From Symsagittifera roscoffensis (taxonomy: Eukaryota; Xenacoelomorpha; Acoela; Convolutidae), in contig NC_087063.1 of the NCBI RefSeq assembly GCF_963678635.1, positions 26,719,649 to 26,783,648 on the forward strand: a stretch of 64,000 nt of DNA, written 5' to 3'. Of this stretch, positions 35,641 through 49,077 are shown piece after piece. The translations under genes and the position numbers were made by a program. The notes beneath the pieces were generated by a model. The model was not told the DNA's origin. It saw only the letters and a program-made list of their open reading frames with translations, and did no database searches. Within the stretch, counting starts at the first letter, position 1, and each line of letters begins with the position of its first letter.

Positions 35641-35886
35641 TCAAGTAGGTTCTATTTTTGAATCAGTCGCCAACTGATTCGTCAAATTATCAACGTTTTT
35701 GTCTTGCATTTTTTCATGACTTCCACGATCATCGTGAAATTCCTGACTGTTAACTCCTTCCACGAGATTTTCCTGGCGTTCACCTTCATCTTGATTTTCC
35801 TGGCCTGAATTTCCAAATTTGCGGATGTCATGCCGTTGAACTCCTGCGGTTTGACTTTTCTGGATGATCAACATCTCTTGGCTCAT
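35641..35886 (-). pseudogene. Repeat-borne acidic open frame, probably not a functional gene
   Basis: 81 residues from MSQEMLIIQKSQ, rich in Glu, Gln and Asp, ending DSKIEPT; the open frame extends upstream without an ATG. A second intact copy lies at 41470-41715. The two copies differ at five codons, and all five differences change the amino acid, which is not the pattern of a conserved protein. A third copy near 39310-39550 contains a stop. It may be a decayed exon. No domain is recognised. Confidence 0.3.
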
Positions 35887-35981
35887 TTCTTGTTCAGCGC
35901 CTTCATTTGTATTGGGTGGGTTTATCGGTCCAAAACTTTTCGCAGAATATCTAAAAACACCATTGAAAGACGAATTGAACT

Positions 35982-36366
35982 GTTGTTGTTGTTAGCCCAC
36001 GCGGGTCGGGTTGGGCTCTTCTGTCTCCAGGTCAAGGAACTTAGCAACCTCTACCGGCCGAAGCCACAGGTCTGCTGGGGTGAGTGGGAAGGGGTTTTGG
36101 GAGCAGTTGAAAAGGTGACATGTTGTGTGGGGGGCAAGGGAACAGGTTGGGCAAAGGTGGGAGATGGAGCTGTCGAGGCGGGATAGGTAAGTGTTAAGGA
36201 GCCGGCTGTACCCAGACCGGAGTTGGGAGAGCTTACAGCGCGTGGGACGTGGGAGAGATTTTTCAGAGGGGTCAATCTTTGGGGGAGGGATACAAATAAC
36301 TTTAGACGGAGGGGTTTCGGCTAGGAACTTGGTTACAAGGGAGGTATGGTTGTCTTTTAAAATTGG
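35982..36366 (-). mobile_element. 5'-truncated LINE (Jockey/CR1-like), C-terminal ORF2 fragment
   Basis: Read on the minus strand, about 124 residues are open from near 36364 to the stop at 35992-35994. They contain SQLRSGYSRLLNTYLSRLD, then CPTC, then HTTCHLFNC, and finish with ADLWLRPVEVAKFLDL. These are the characteristic C-terminal motifs of Jockey/CR1-type non-LTR retrotransposon ORF2 proteins, including the Cys/His motif after the reverse transcriptase. After the stop comes a short AAC-repeat tail (written GTTGTTGTTG on the + strand). The insertion is flanked by TTGAACT at 35975-35981 and 36367-36373, and the paralogous repeat units near 39645 and 41805 show the uninterrupted site. Confidence 0.85.
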
Positions 36367-39300
36367 TTGAACTCACATCTTAATAAACAAAACTCTCAGT
36401 CGTTTTGAGAAGCAAAATCAAAATTAATTTTTAAGGGTTACCAACCACTATTCGAGAGGGAAGAAGGCGTGGAAGAAGATGTAGAGGGCGATTCGGATGA
36501 AAGGGTGGGAGTGAAGCTCGGTAGGATTTTCCATTCGGCCACTCGTCTTTTTGGCACCACAGGTCTGTCATCGTACGATGAGGATGAATTTGGTTCAGGG
36601 ATTGAAAAGCCACTGGCTTGACATTTTCGGTTTTCATTGCCTCTTTTGGCATCTATTCGTCCCTGTATTTGGCTTTCTGACGAGTGGAAGGAGCCATCGG
36701 CAAGTACTTGTCAGTTTTCTCTCTCAAAAATAGACCTAACCAATGGGGAGTTTGCGGGTGTTGAGGGTCTGTATACAGAAGAACAAAACCAATCATTGTT
36801 CTATGCCACCTGGCAAGATTTTTCTCAACTCTCAAAACTCGTCGGGAAAAGCCCTGTCCCGAAAATTCACTAAAACGCCATTTTTCTGGAAACCGGGCAT
36901 TACTGCTGTTAGACCTTCCCAGCTCCTGCTTTGCGATAAGATCCTCGAACGCTCGAAGTAATCGGAATTCGACGTGTTCGAAAGCCTCGCGAATGAAATT
37001 TGCGTAGAACTGAGATCAAGGTAAAATGAATTTTGCATTAATTAGATCAATCGTTAAAAGTACACAGAAAAGACACCGTCTCGAGTCTAAGTGCATGTTA
37101 GGAATCTGCCAGATTCTAACTTTCTCGGAGCAAACAGTGGTTAACAAAATTGAACTCTTACCTGAGTCACTAATGTTTGCAATAAGGCGGGGGAAGGGGT
37201 ATTTGCAAAAAGGAGGGAGAGCTGGGGTATTTGCAATGAGGCATCAAGGTCCAATTGGTTAATATGATCCAATTTTCAACTCTCAATTTAAACAGAAAAA
37301 GTGTCTCTAAATTCCCAATTAAGGAAGAGTAGCAAAAATAAGTCACCACACCAGATTTTCAAAGTTTTTGGTTTATCTTTTATCAAGGCGTGCATTTTGA
37401 CAGAAAAAAAAGAATCAGCGGCCTTTGCAATGGAACTTTGCATACAATTAGCGGATTTATATTCATTTTCAAATCAGCCTCAAATAATGACTAATTCAAA
37501 AAGTAATATCGGAGAAAACGAATGTAGTTTCCTCGTTAAAATCATATAGAATTGGTAATAAGGTGCTAGGAGTTTTAGCAGACCAATATGGTGAATATGA
37601 ATTTATGGGGGTATTTGTATTAAGGCAGCGGGGTCATTGCAATAAGGACACCGGAAAATAGTCATACATAAGAAATATTAATGCACTCATTATTTTCTAA
37701 TTTTCCACAAAGAAATAATATATGCTGAAAATATACGAACTAAAGACAAAAAAATAGTTGCGCGCAAAAGCTGACAAAAGTAACAGCGCGCGTTTGCTTT
37801 CTGATGTTTGAGTGTACAATTGAAATAAAGTTAGTTAAGCCGACAGATCGATTTCTGGAACGTTATGAGTGGTAAGCTGTTAAACATGGCGCCGTTTAAA
37901 GAATTGAAAACGACTTACAGTTAAATCTAAGATGTAAGCTAACCTTCTAAAATGTCTTTTATTTTTTTTTTATTTCCGTTGGAGTAATTGCCTATTGATC
38001 CTGTTTTCTCAAACAAAGTGACCTCGACTTTCGATGAGCGAAAAAAAATCGCGCCTAATTCTACTTTTGGTTTCTTTTTCAGTTCAATTCAAATTAATTT
38101 GCTGAAAGAAACGCAAATTACGCTCCTCGATTACGAAAGTGGGATTGACATTTTCGGTTTTCATTGCCTCTTTTGGCATCTATTCGTCCCTGGTATTTGG
38201 CTTTCTGACGAGTGGAAGGAGTCATCGGCAAGTCTTTGTCAGTTTTGTCTCTCAAAGATAGACCTAACCAATGGGGAGTTTGCGGAGGTTGAGGTTCTGT
38301 ATACAGAAGAACAAAACCAATCATTGTTCTATGCCACCTGGCAAAATTTTTCTCAACTCTCAAAATTCATCGGGAAAAACCCTGTCCCGAAAGTTCACTT
38401 AAACGCCATTTTTCTGGAAACCGGGCGTTACCGCTGTTAGACTTTCCCAGCTCCTGCTTTGCGATAAGATCCTCGAACGCTCGAAGTAATCGGAATTCGA
38501 CTTGTTCGAAAGCCTCGTCGATGAAATTTGCGTAGAACTGAGATCAAGGTAAAATGAATTTTGCATTAATTAGATCAATCGTTAAAAGTACACAGAAAAG
38601 ACACCGTCTCGAGTCTAAGTTCCTGTTTGGAATCTGCCAGTTTCAAACTTTCTCGGAGCAAACTGCGGTTAACAAAATTGACCTTGAATCTGATCATTTC
38701 AGAAATAGCTACCGCCCCAAAGGAAAAAAACGCGATAAAGCGGGGAAGGGGTATTTGCAATAAGGCGGGGAGGTTGTATTTGCAATAAGGCTGCCAAGTT
38801 CAATTAGGCAGCGGTTTATTTGCAACAAGTACGCGCAAAAAAGAGCCATACATACGAAAAATTTATGCACCCGTTGTTTTCTAATTCAAGACAAAAAAAT
38901 GTATGCTCAGAATATACTCACAAAACAAAAAAAAAGCTGACAAAAGACGTGCGTTTAGTTTCTGCTCGTTGAGTTCTTAAACGTTACGAGTGGTGAGCTT
39001 TATCTTTCCCGGTTCGCCAAGTTTTATCTTTCACGGTTCGACTTTGGGTTTCTTTTTCAGCAAAATCCAAATTATTTTGCCAAAAGAAACGCACAAAACG
39101 CTCCTCGATTACGAAAGTAAACATGGCGCAAAAAATCTTCAAAGACTTCTAGTTGATTCACTTTTGATGCAGACTTCTCAAATTTGATTATTTTTATTCA
39201 AAAAAGTCAGTCATAAAATCGAGCCAACAATAGGAACGCTTATAAACAAAAACATCGATTGTACATGAAAACTAAAAGCTAAGTTAAACTGGGGATTGAA

Positions 39301-41469
39301 GCTCTAGCAAGGGAGGTTCTGTTTTTGAATTAGTCACCAACTGATTCGTCAAATTATCAACGTTTTTGTCTTGCATTTTTTCATGACTTCCACGATCATC
39401 GTGAAATTCCTGACTGTTAACTCCTTCCTCGAGATTTTCCTGGCGTTCACCTTCATCTTGATTTTCCTGGCCTGAATTTTCAAAATTGCGGATGTCAAGC
39501 CGTTAAACTCCTGCGGCTTGACTTTTCTGGATGATCAACATCTCTTGGCTCATTTCTTGTCCAGCGCCTTCATTTGTATTGGGTGGGATTATCGGTCCAA
39601 AACTTTTCGCGGAATATCTAAAAACACCATTGAAAGACGAATTGAACTCGCATCTTAAAAAACAAAATTCTCAGTCATTTTGAGAACCAAAATCAAAAGG
39701 AATTTTTTTTCAAGGGTTACCAACCACTATTCGAGAGGGAAGAAGGCGTGGAAGATTTAGAGGGCAATTCGGATGAAAGGGTGGGAGAGAAGCTCGGGAG
39801 GGTTTTCCATTCGGCCACTTGTCTTTTCGGCACCACAGCTCTTTCATCGTCCGATGAGGATGAATTTGGTCCAGAGATTGAAAAGCCACTGGATTGACAT
39901 TCTCGGTTTCATTGCCTCTTTTAGCATCTTTTTGTTCCTGGTAATTGGCTGTCCCGCAAGTAGAGTCATTGGCACGTATTTTTCAGCCTCAAATTTAGAC
40001 CTAACCAATGATGAATTCGCTGGTGTTGAGGGTCTGTATTTAAAAGAACAGAATCAGTCATTGTTTTATGCGACCAGGCAAGATTTTTCTCAAGACCGAA
40101 AATACATCGGGAACAACCCTGTCTCGAAAATTAACTAAATCGCCAGTTTTATGAAACCGTTTATTATCGTTGTTAGAAATTCCGTATCATTCGATATCAG
40201 CGCCCTCGATATTCCCAGCTCCCGCTTTGCGCTAAGATCCTCGAACGATCGAAGTAATCATGATTCGATTTGTTTGAAAGCCTCTTGGATGAAGTTTGGC
40301 GATGTTTTGGGCAGAGTTTCTGCAATTAATAATGAGGTTTGCGTGAAACTGAGATGAAGTTTAAATGAATTTGCATTGAACAGATCAATTCTAAAAATTT
40401 CAAGGAAAAAAAGACAGTGTTTCGAGTCAAATTACATGTTAAGAATCTGCCAGTTTCAAATTTTCTCAGAGCAAACAGCGCACAACAAAATTGACCAGGA
40501 ATCTGATTATTTCAGAAATAGCTACCCCTCCAAAGGAAAAAAACACAATAAGGCGGGGTAGGGGTATTTGCAATACGATGGGGAGGTTGTATTTGCAATA
40601 AGGCTTCAAAGTTCAATTGGTTAACTTGATTCAATGTTCAACTCTCAATTTAAAAAGGAAAATTGTCTCTAAATTCCCAATCAATGAAGCGTAACAAAAA
40701 TAAGTTGCCAGACCAGATCTTTGAAATTTTTGTATTTTTCTTGTTTCAAGGTGTGCATTTTGACAGGAAAAAAGAATCAGCGGCATATGCGTAAAAATCG
40801 AAATATGCGTAAAAATAGCGGATGTGTTTTCATATTCAAATTAACCCTAAATAACGAATAGTTCAAAAAGAAAGATCGGAGAAAACGAATTTAGTTACCT
40901 CTTCAAAATCATAAAGAATGGCTAAACAGGTGCTTGGAGTTTTAGCACATCAGTGTGGTGAATATGAATTTATGGAGGAGTATTTTCAATTAGGCAGGGT
41001 TTATTTGCAACAAGGACACGCAAAAAAAGAGCCATACATACGAAATATTTTTGCACCCGTTGTTTTCTAATTCAAGACAAAAAAAATATATGCTCAGAAT
41101 ATACGCACAAAACAAAAAAAAAGCTGACAAAAGACGTGCGTTTGGTTTCTTCTCCTTGAGTTCTTAAACGTTACGAGTGGTGAGCTTTATCTTTCGCGGT
41201 TCCAATTTTGGTTTCTTTTTTAGCAAAATCCAAATTAATTTGCTAAAAGAAACGCAAAAAACGCTCCTCTATTACGAAAGTAAACGGCGCAAAAAAAAAC
41301 TTAAAAGACTTCTAGTTGATTCACTTTTGATGCAGACTTCTCAATTTTGATTATTTTTATTCAAAAAATTCAGTCATAAAATCGAGCCAACAATAGGAAC
41401 GCTAATAAACAAAAACATCGGTTGTACATGAAAACTAAAAGCTAAGTTAAACTGGGGATTGAAGCGGTG

Positions 41470-41715
41470 TCAAGTAGGTTCTATTTTTGAATCAGTCGCC
41501 AACTGATTCGTCAAATTATCAACGTTTTTGTCTTGCAGTTTTTCATGACTTCCACGATCATCGTGAAATTCCTGACCGTTAACTCCTTCCACGAGATTTT
41601 CCTGGCGTTCACCTTCATCTTGATTTTCCTGGCCTGAATTTCCAAATTTGCGGATGTCATGCCGTTCAACTCCTGCGGCTTGACTTTTCTGGATGATCAA
41701 CATCTTTTGGCTCAT
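41470..41715 (-). pseudogene. Repeat-borne acidic open frame, second copy
   Basis: Copy of the frame at 35641-35886 with five nucleotide differences, all amino-acid changing (Glu/Lys, Thr/Ala, Gln/Glu, Ser/Gly, Met/Leu). No recognised domain; interpreted as part of the repeat unit. Confidence 0.3.
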
Positions 41716-44700
41716 TTCTTGTTCAGCGCCTTCTTTTGTATTGGGTGGGTTTATCGGTCCAAAACTTTTCGCGGAATATCTAAAAACACAATTGAAAGAC
41801 GAATTGAACTCGCATCTTAAAAAACAAAACTCTCAGTCATTTTGAGAAGCAAAATCAAAATTAAATTTTTTTCAAGGGTTACCAACCACTATTCGTGAAG
41901 GCGTGGAAGAAGATGTAAAGGGCGATTCGGATTAAAGGGTGGGAGAGAAGCTCGGAAGGGTTTTCCATTCGGTCACTCGACATTTTCGGTTTTCATTGCC
42001 TCTTTTGGCATCTATTCGTCCCTGGCATTTGGCTTTCTGACGAGTGGAAGGAGTCATTGGCAAGTCTTTGTCAGTTTTGTCTCTCAAAGATAGACCTAAC
42101 CAATGGGGAGTTTGCGGGTGTTGAGGTTCTGTATACAGAAGAACAAAACCAATCATTGTTCTATGCCACCTGGCAAAATTTTTCTCATCTCTCAAAATTC
42201 ATCGGGAAAAACCCTGTCCCGAAAGTTCACTTAAACGCCATTTTTCTGGAAACCGGGCGTTACCGCTGTTAGACTTTCCCAGCTCCTGCTTTGCGATAAG
42301 ATCCTCGAACGCTCGAAGTAATCGGAATTCGACTTGTTCGAAAGCCTCGTCGATGAAATGTGCGTAGAACTGAGATCAAGGTAATATGAATTTTGCATTA
42401 AACAGATCAATCGTTAAAAGTACACAGAAAAGACACCGTCTCGAGTCTAAGTGCATGTTAGGAATCTGCCAGATTCTAACTTTCTCGGAGCAAACAGTGG
42501 TTAACAAAATTGAACTCTTACCTGAGTCACGAATGTTTGCAATAAGGCGGGGGAAGGGGTATTTGCAAAAAGGAGGGAGAGATGGGGTATTTGCAATGAG
42601 GCATCAAGGTCCAATTGGTTAATATGATCCAATTTTCAACTCTCAATTTAAACAGAAAAAGTGTCTCTAAATTCCCAATTAAGGAAGCGTAGCAAAAATA
42701 AGTTGCCACACCAGATTTTCTAAGTTTTTGTTTTATCTTTTATCAAGGCGTGCATTTTGACAGAAAAAAAAAGAATCAGCGGCCTTTGCAATGGAACTTT
42801 GCATACAATTAGCGGATTTATATTCATTTTCAAATCAGCCTCAAATAATGACTAATTCAAAAAGTAATATCGGAGAAAACGAATGTAGTTTCCTTGTTAA
42901 AATCATATAGAATTGGTAATAAGGTGCTAGGAGTTTTAGCAGACCAATATGGTGAATATGAATTTATGGGGGTATTTGTATTAAGGCAGCGGGGTCATTG
43001 CAATAAGGACACCGGAAAATAGTCATACATAAGAAATATAAATGCACTCATTATTTTCTAATTTTCCACAAGGAAATAATATATGCTGAAAATATACGAA
43101 CTAAAGACAAAAAAATAGTTGCGCGCAAAAGCTGACAAAAGTAACAGCGCGCGTTTGCTTTCTGATGTTTGAGTGTACAATTGAAATAAAGTTAGTTAAG
43201 CCGACAGATCGATTTCTGGAACGTTATGAGTGGTAAGCTGTTAAACATGGCGCCTTTTAAAGAATTGAAAACGACTTACAGTTAAATCTAAGATGTAAGC
43301 TAAGCTTCTAAAATGTATTTTATTTTTTTTTTATTTCCGTTGGAGTAATTGCCTATTGATCCTGTTTTCTCAAACAAAGTGACCTCGACTTTCGATGAGC
43401 GAAAAAAAATCGCGCCTAATTCTACTTTTGGTTTCTTTTTCAGTTCAATTCAAATTAATTTGCTGAAAGAAACGCAAATTACGCTCCTCGATTACGAAAG
43501 TGGGATTGACATTTTCGGTTTTCATTGCCTCTTTTGGCATCTATTCGTCCCTGGTATTTGGCTTTCTGACGAGTGGAAGGAGTCATCGGCAAGTCTTTGT
43601 CAGTTTTGTCTCTCAAAGATAGACCTAACCAATGGGGAGTTTGCGGAGGTTGAGGTTCTGTATACAGAAGAACAAAACCAATCATTGTTCTATGCCACCT
43701 GGCAAAATTTTTCTCAACTCTCAAAATTCATCGGGAAAAACCCTGTCCCGAAAGTTCACTTAAACGCCATTTTTCTGGAAACCGGGCGTTACCGCTGTTA
43801 GACTTTCCCAGCTCCTGCTTTGCGATAAGATCCTCGAACGCTCGAAGTAATCGGAATTCGACTTGTTCGAAAGCCTCGTCGATGAAATTTGCGTAGAACT
43901 GGGATCAAGGTAAAATGAATTTTGCATTAATTAGATCAATCGTTAAAAGTACACAGAAAAGACACCGTCTCGAGTCTAAGTGCATTTTAGGAATCTGCCA
44001 GATTCTAACTTTCTCGGAGCAAACAGTGGTTAACAAAATTGAACTCTTACCTGAGTCACAAATGTTTGCAATAAGGCGGGGGAAGGGGTATTTGCAAAAA
44101 GGAGGGAGAGATGGGGTATTTGCAATGAGGCATCAAGGTCCAATTGGTTAATATGATCCAATTTTCAACTCTCAATTTAAACAGAAAAAGTGTCTCTAAA
44201 TTCCCAATTAAGGAAGCGTAGCAAAAATAAGTTGCCACACCAGATTTTCTAAGTTTTTGTTTTATCTTTTATCAAGGCGTGCATTTTGACAGAAAAAAAA
44301 AGAATCAGCGGCCTTTGCAATGGAACTTTGCATACAATTAGCGGATTTATATTCATTTTCAAATCAGCCTCAAATAATGACTAATTCAAAAAGTAATATC
44401 GGAGAAAACGAATGTAGTTTCCTTGTTAAAATCATATAGAATTGGTAATAAGGTGCTAGGAGTTTTAGCAGACCAATATGGTGAATATGAATTTATGGGG
44501 GTATTTGTATTAAGGCAGCGGGGTCATTGCAATAAGGACACCGGAAAATAGTCATACATAAGAAATATAAATGCACTCATTATTTTCTAATTTTCCACAA
44601 GGAAATAATATATGCTGAAAATATACGAACTAAAGACAAAAAAATAGTTGCGCGCAAAAGCTGACAAAAGTAACAGCGCGCGTTTGCTTTCTGATGTTTG

Positions 44701-47359
44701 AGTGTACAATTGAAATAAAGTTAGTTAAGCCGACAGATCGATTTCTGGAACGTTATGAGTGGTAAGCTGTTAAACATGGCGCCTTTTAAAGAATTGAAAA
44801 CGACTTACAGTTAAATCTAAGATGTAAGCTAAGCTTCTAAAATGTATTTTATTTTTTTTTATTTCCGTTGGAGTAATTGCCTATTGATCCTGTTTTCTCA
44901 AACAAAGTGACCTCGACTTTCGATGAGCGAAAAAAAATCGCGCCTAATTCTACTTTTGGTTTCTTTTTCAGTTCAATTCAAATTAATTTGCTGAAAGAAA
45001 CGCAAATTACGCTCCTCGATTACGAAAGTGGGATTGACATTTTCGGTTTTCATTGCCTCTTTTGGCATCTATTCGTCCCTGGTATTTGGCTTTCTGACGA
45101 GTGGAAGGAGTCATCGGCAAGTCTTTGTCAGTTTTGTCTCTCAAAGATAGACCTAACCAATGGGGAGTTTGCGGAGGTTGAGGTTCTGTATACAGAAGAA
45201 CAAAACCAATCATTGTTCTATGCCACCTGGCAAAATTTTTCTCAACTCTCAAAATTCATCGGGAAAAACCCTGTCCCGAAAGTTCACTTAAACGCCATTT
45301 TTCTGGAAACCGGGCGTTACCGCTGTTAGACTTTCCCAGCTCCTGCTTTGCGATAAGATCCTCGAACGCTCGAAGTAATCGGAATTCGACTTGTTCGAAA
45401 GCCTCGTCGATGAAATTTGCGTAGAACTGGGATCAAGGTAAAATGAATTTTGCATTAATTAGATCAATCGTTAAAAGTACACAGAAAAGACACCGTCTCG
45501 AGTCTAAGTGCATTTTAGGAATCTGCCAGATTCTAACTTTCTCGGAGCAAACAGTGGTTAACAAAATTGAACTCTTACCTGAGTCACAAATGTTTGCAAT
45601 AAGGCGGGGGAAGGGGTATTTGCAAAAAGGAGGGAGAGATGGGGTATTTGCAATGAGGCATCAAGGTCCAATTGGTTAATATGATCCAATTTTCAACTCT
45701 CAATTTAAACAGAAAAAGTGTCTCTAAATTCCCAATTAAGGAAGCGTAGCAAAAATAAGTTGCCACACCAGATTTTCTAAGTTTTTGTTTTATCTTTTAT
45801 CAAGGCGTGCATTTTGACAGAAAAAAAAAGAATCAGCGGCCTTTGCAATGGAACTTTGCATACAATTAGCGGATTTATATTCATTTTCAAATCAGCCTCA
45901 AATAATGACTAATTCAAAAAGTAATATCGGAGAAAACGAATGTAGTTTCCTTGTTAAAATCATATAGAATTGGTAATAAGGTGCTAGGAGTTTTAGCAGA
46001 CCAATATGGTGAATATGAATTTATGGGGGTATTTGTATTAAGGCAGCGGGGTCATTGCAATAAGGACACCGGAAAATAGTCATACATAAGAAATATAAAT
46101 GCACTCATTATTTTCTAATTTTCCACAAGGAAATAATATATGCTGAAAATATACGAACTAAAGACAAAAAAATAGTTGCGCGCAAAAGCTGACAAAAGTA
46201 ACAGCGCGCGTTTGCTTTCTGATGTTTGAGTGTACAATTGAAATAAAGTTAGTTAAGCCGACATCTGGAACGTTATTCGATTTCTGGAACGTTATGAGTG
46301 GTAAGCTGTTAAACATGGCGCCTTTTAAAGAATTGAAAACGACTTACAGTTAAATCTAAGATGTAAGCTAAGCTTCTAAAATGTATTTTATTTTTTTTTA
46401 TTTCTGTTGGAGTAATTGCCTATTGATCCTGTTTTCTCAAACAAAGTGACCTCGACTTTCGATGAGCGAAAAAAAATCGCGCCTAATTCTACTTTTGGTT
46501 TCTTTTTCAGTTCAATTCAAATTAATTTGCTGAAAGAAACGCAAATTACGCTCCTCGATTACGAAAGTGGGATTGATTTTATCGGTTTCATTGCCTCTTT
46601 TAGCATCTTTTTGTTCCTGGTAATTGGCTGTCTGGCAAGTAGAAGGAGTCATTGGCACGTTTTTTTCAGCTTTGTCTCTCAAAGATAGACCTAACCAATG
46701 ATGAATTTGCTGGTTTTGAGGGTCTGTATTTAAAAGAGCAAAATCAGTGATTGTATTATGCCACAAGGCAAGATTTTTCTCAAGACCGAAAATACATCGG
46801 GAACAACCCTGTCTTGAAAATTAACTTAATCGCCAGTTTTCTGAAACCGTTTATTATCGTTGTTAGAAATTCCGTATTGTTCGATATCAGCGCCCTCGAT
46901 AATCCCAGCTCCCGCTTTGCGCTAAGATCCTCGAACGATCGAAGTAATCAGGATTTGACTTGTTTGAAAGCCTCTTGGATGAAGTTTGGCGATGTTTTGG
47001 GCTGAATTTTTGCAAATTATAATGAAGTTTTGCGTGAAACTGAGATCAAGTTAAAATGAATTTTGCATTAAAATGAGATCAATCGTAAAAAAAATACAGA
47101 AAAGACAGCGTTTCACGTCAAAAAAATTGTTAGGAATCTGACAGTTTCAAATTTTCTCAGAGCAAACAGCGCACAACAAACAAAATTGACCTTGAATCTG
47201 ATTGTTTCAGAGATAGCTAACTCCCCCCCCCCCAAAAAAAAAGAAAAGAAAAAACTGAAAGCATTGTATTCTCACCTCAGTCAGGAATATTTGCAATAAG
47301 ACGGGGCGAGGGGGGTATTTGCAATAAGGTGGGGGACATCAAGGTTCAATTGGTGACTA

Positions 47360-47785
47360 GTATCAATTTGTCAGTTCGTACGCAAATTGATCGTTCTCTT
47401 AAGTTTATTCAGTTAAGATGAAATTCAAATGAAATCTGTACCAACAGAGTCATTCAAGTTTTGATAAACGAAAAACCTTCTCTTACCTTGTATCAATTTG
47501 TCAGTTCGTACGCCAATCGATCGTGCTTATAAGGTTATTCAAATAAGATAAAAATTAATTGAGTTCTTTACCAACAGTCATTCAAATTTTGAAAATCGAA
47601 AAACCTCTTACATTGTATCAATTAGTCTGTTCGTACGCCAATTGATCGTGCTTAAAAGGTTATTCAAATAAGATGAAAATTATTTGAAATTTTTACAAAC
47701 AATCATTCAAATTTTGAAAAACGAAAATCCTTCTTTTAAAATTGTATCAATTTATCAGTTCTTGCACCAATTGACAGGTTCGGGA
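47360..47785. repeat. Minisatellite, about 125-130-bp period, 3.3 copies
   Basis: Variants of 'tatcaatttgtcagttcgtacg' recur at about 47366, 47490, 47616 and 47743. They are separated by blocks containing 'attcaaataagatgaaaatt' and 'cattcaaattttgaaaaacg'. Copies are moderately diverged. Confidence 0.85.
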
Positions 47786-49077
47786 CGTTTAGTATTTTGG
47801 CACTCAAGCCGGGTACTCACGTTAAGAGTTTTTGGAGACTTGAGAATGCATTTTTGTTTCCGCGACTTCTTTGAAATATACAATTTGTGAGGGGTTATCT
47901 CTCATAACGCAGGGACCGAATAACAGAAACATAATGCCAGCAAATAAAAATAGAGTTTCCAAAAATTGAAAAGGATCGCGAAATCTCAAAGTAAAGCTAA
48001 TAAACTCAATATTGAATTCAATATCGAAAGCAAATACGTGTTGCGAGCTTGTCATAAAAAACTCAAATGTGGTTATCGACTCGAATGTGGTTATCGACCT
48101 GGTGGTTATCGACTCGAAGCGCTCCGACCGCCAGGCACTGGGAGATTTTTTTGCGAGACTATTTTTATTAGACCGCTAGTGCATATGTGGTAAAACTTCA
48201 GCCTTCTGTGACTGTTCCGACCGCGTCACGAAGGAACTATGGAAGGAGCTATGGCGTTGTGTAGCACTTTTGCGGCCGATTTAAGTTAACTCTGGGAAAG
48301 CTCTTGGGTTGTCCAGTGTAGGATTATATTAAAGAACTACTTTGTGTTGAGATTGCAATTCCTCAAAAAAATTGTATCATTGTTGAAAAAACTAGTTGCA
48401 ATTTTTGCTACTCAGACTAAAAATTAGTCCTATTTGAGTCATTTTTTAGAACCATTTATAATTTGTTCCTACAAAGTATAAATGATTCATTGATCTATTC
48501 TCTGGGCTACCCTTGAAAATATTTATCCGATGATGAGTATTATCTTAAATGAAGCGTCCCTTGGTATTTTATGACAGCCAATTTCGATGTCCGTGAGCAT
48601 AAGTTTTCAATTTCTAGTAAATGTATATTTGTTGTATGCTGATGTTGTTTGTAACTTATGGTGAAATAAATTGTTCTTTTTCTTCTAAGCTATTAGTTTT
48701 TCAACCATTTTATACGTACTGGTATTTAAACAAACAATAACGTTTTATTTAGAAACCATTTTGAAGTGCCGAGGAGATGAGATTACGTAGCGCATGATAA
48801 AGTGCGTTCTTATATCAGCTTAAAGAATATAAAAATAATGCCGAATCCACGTTGACCGTAATTTTTGAGTGGCGCGAGTGTGTGACTGTTATTCGGCGAT
48901 CAATTAGGTTTTTATAACTATTGAATATTCTCTTGAGGATCGTTGTATCAACGCTAGTGGCCATGACACGGGGCCTTGACTTGGTTTCAAGTAGGCTTTC
49001 TAGTTTTCATTGATGCTAATCGCAATAACTTTTTCGTTTTTTTTTTAATTAATTGAACTGTTTTTGGTTGTTGTCAG
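47786..49077. other. Upstream or intronic region of PrimPol
   Basis: No exon matching the N-terminal part of PrimPol could be identified here. A short direct repeat 'gtggttatcgactcgaa' occurs at about 48070-48115. The rest is AT-rich without structure I can name. Confidence 0.4.

Larger units (their letters stand above)
35030..47330. repeat. Composite higher-order repeat array, main period 1528 bp
   Basis: Two unit types alternate. Type 2 has a marker at 37026, 38554, 42386, 43915 and 45443; adjacent copies are 1528-1529 bp apart, and the 43.3-46.4-kb copies are nearly identical. Type 1 is marked by a phrase at 35038 and 40868 and a related block near 39300. Both types contain a short guanine-rich minisatellite with the core 'tatttgcaataaggcgggg' repeated several times per unit. 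Several 60-150-residue open frames recur on both strands, including a hydrophobic + strand segment (for example FIGFIASFSIFLFLVIG at about 46574-46625) and an acidic - strand frame. Frameshifts and stops between copies argue against functional genes. Confidence 0.9.

Noticed and set aside
35641-41715. Acidic minus-strand frame as a conserved gene family
   Set aside because: All five differences between the two intact copies change amino acids and a third copy has a stop, which argues against purifying selection.
43349-43801. 150-residue + strand frame in the 1528-bp units as a real protein
   Set aside because: It owes its length to recent unit identity; an 81-residue frame on the opposite strand overlaps it, the acidic frame upstream joins it only by a frameshift, and no family match is apparent.
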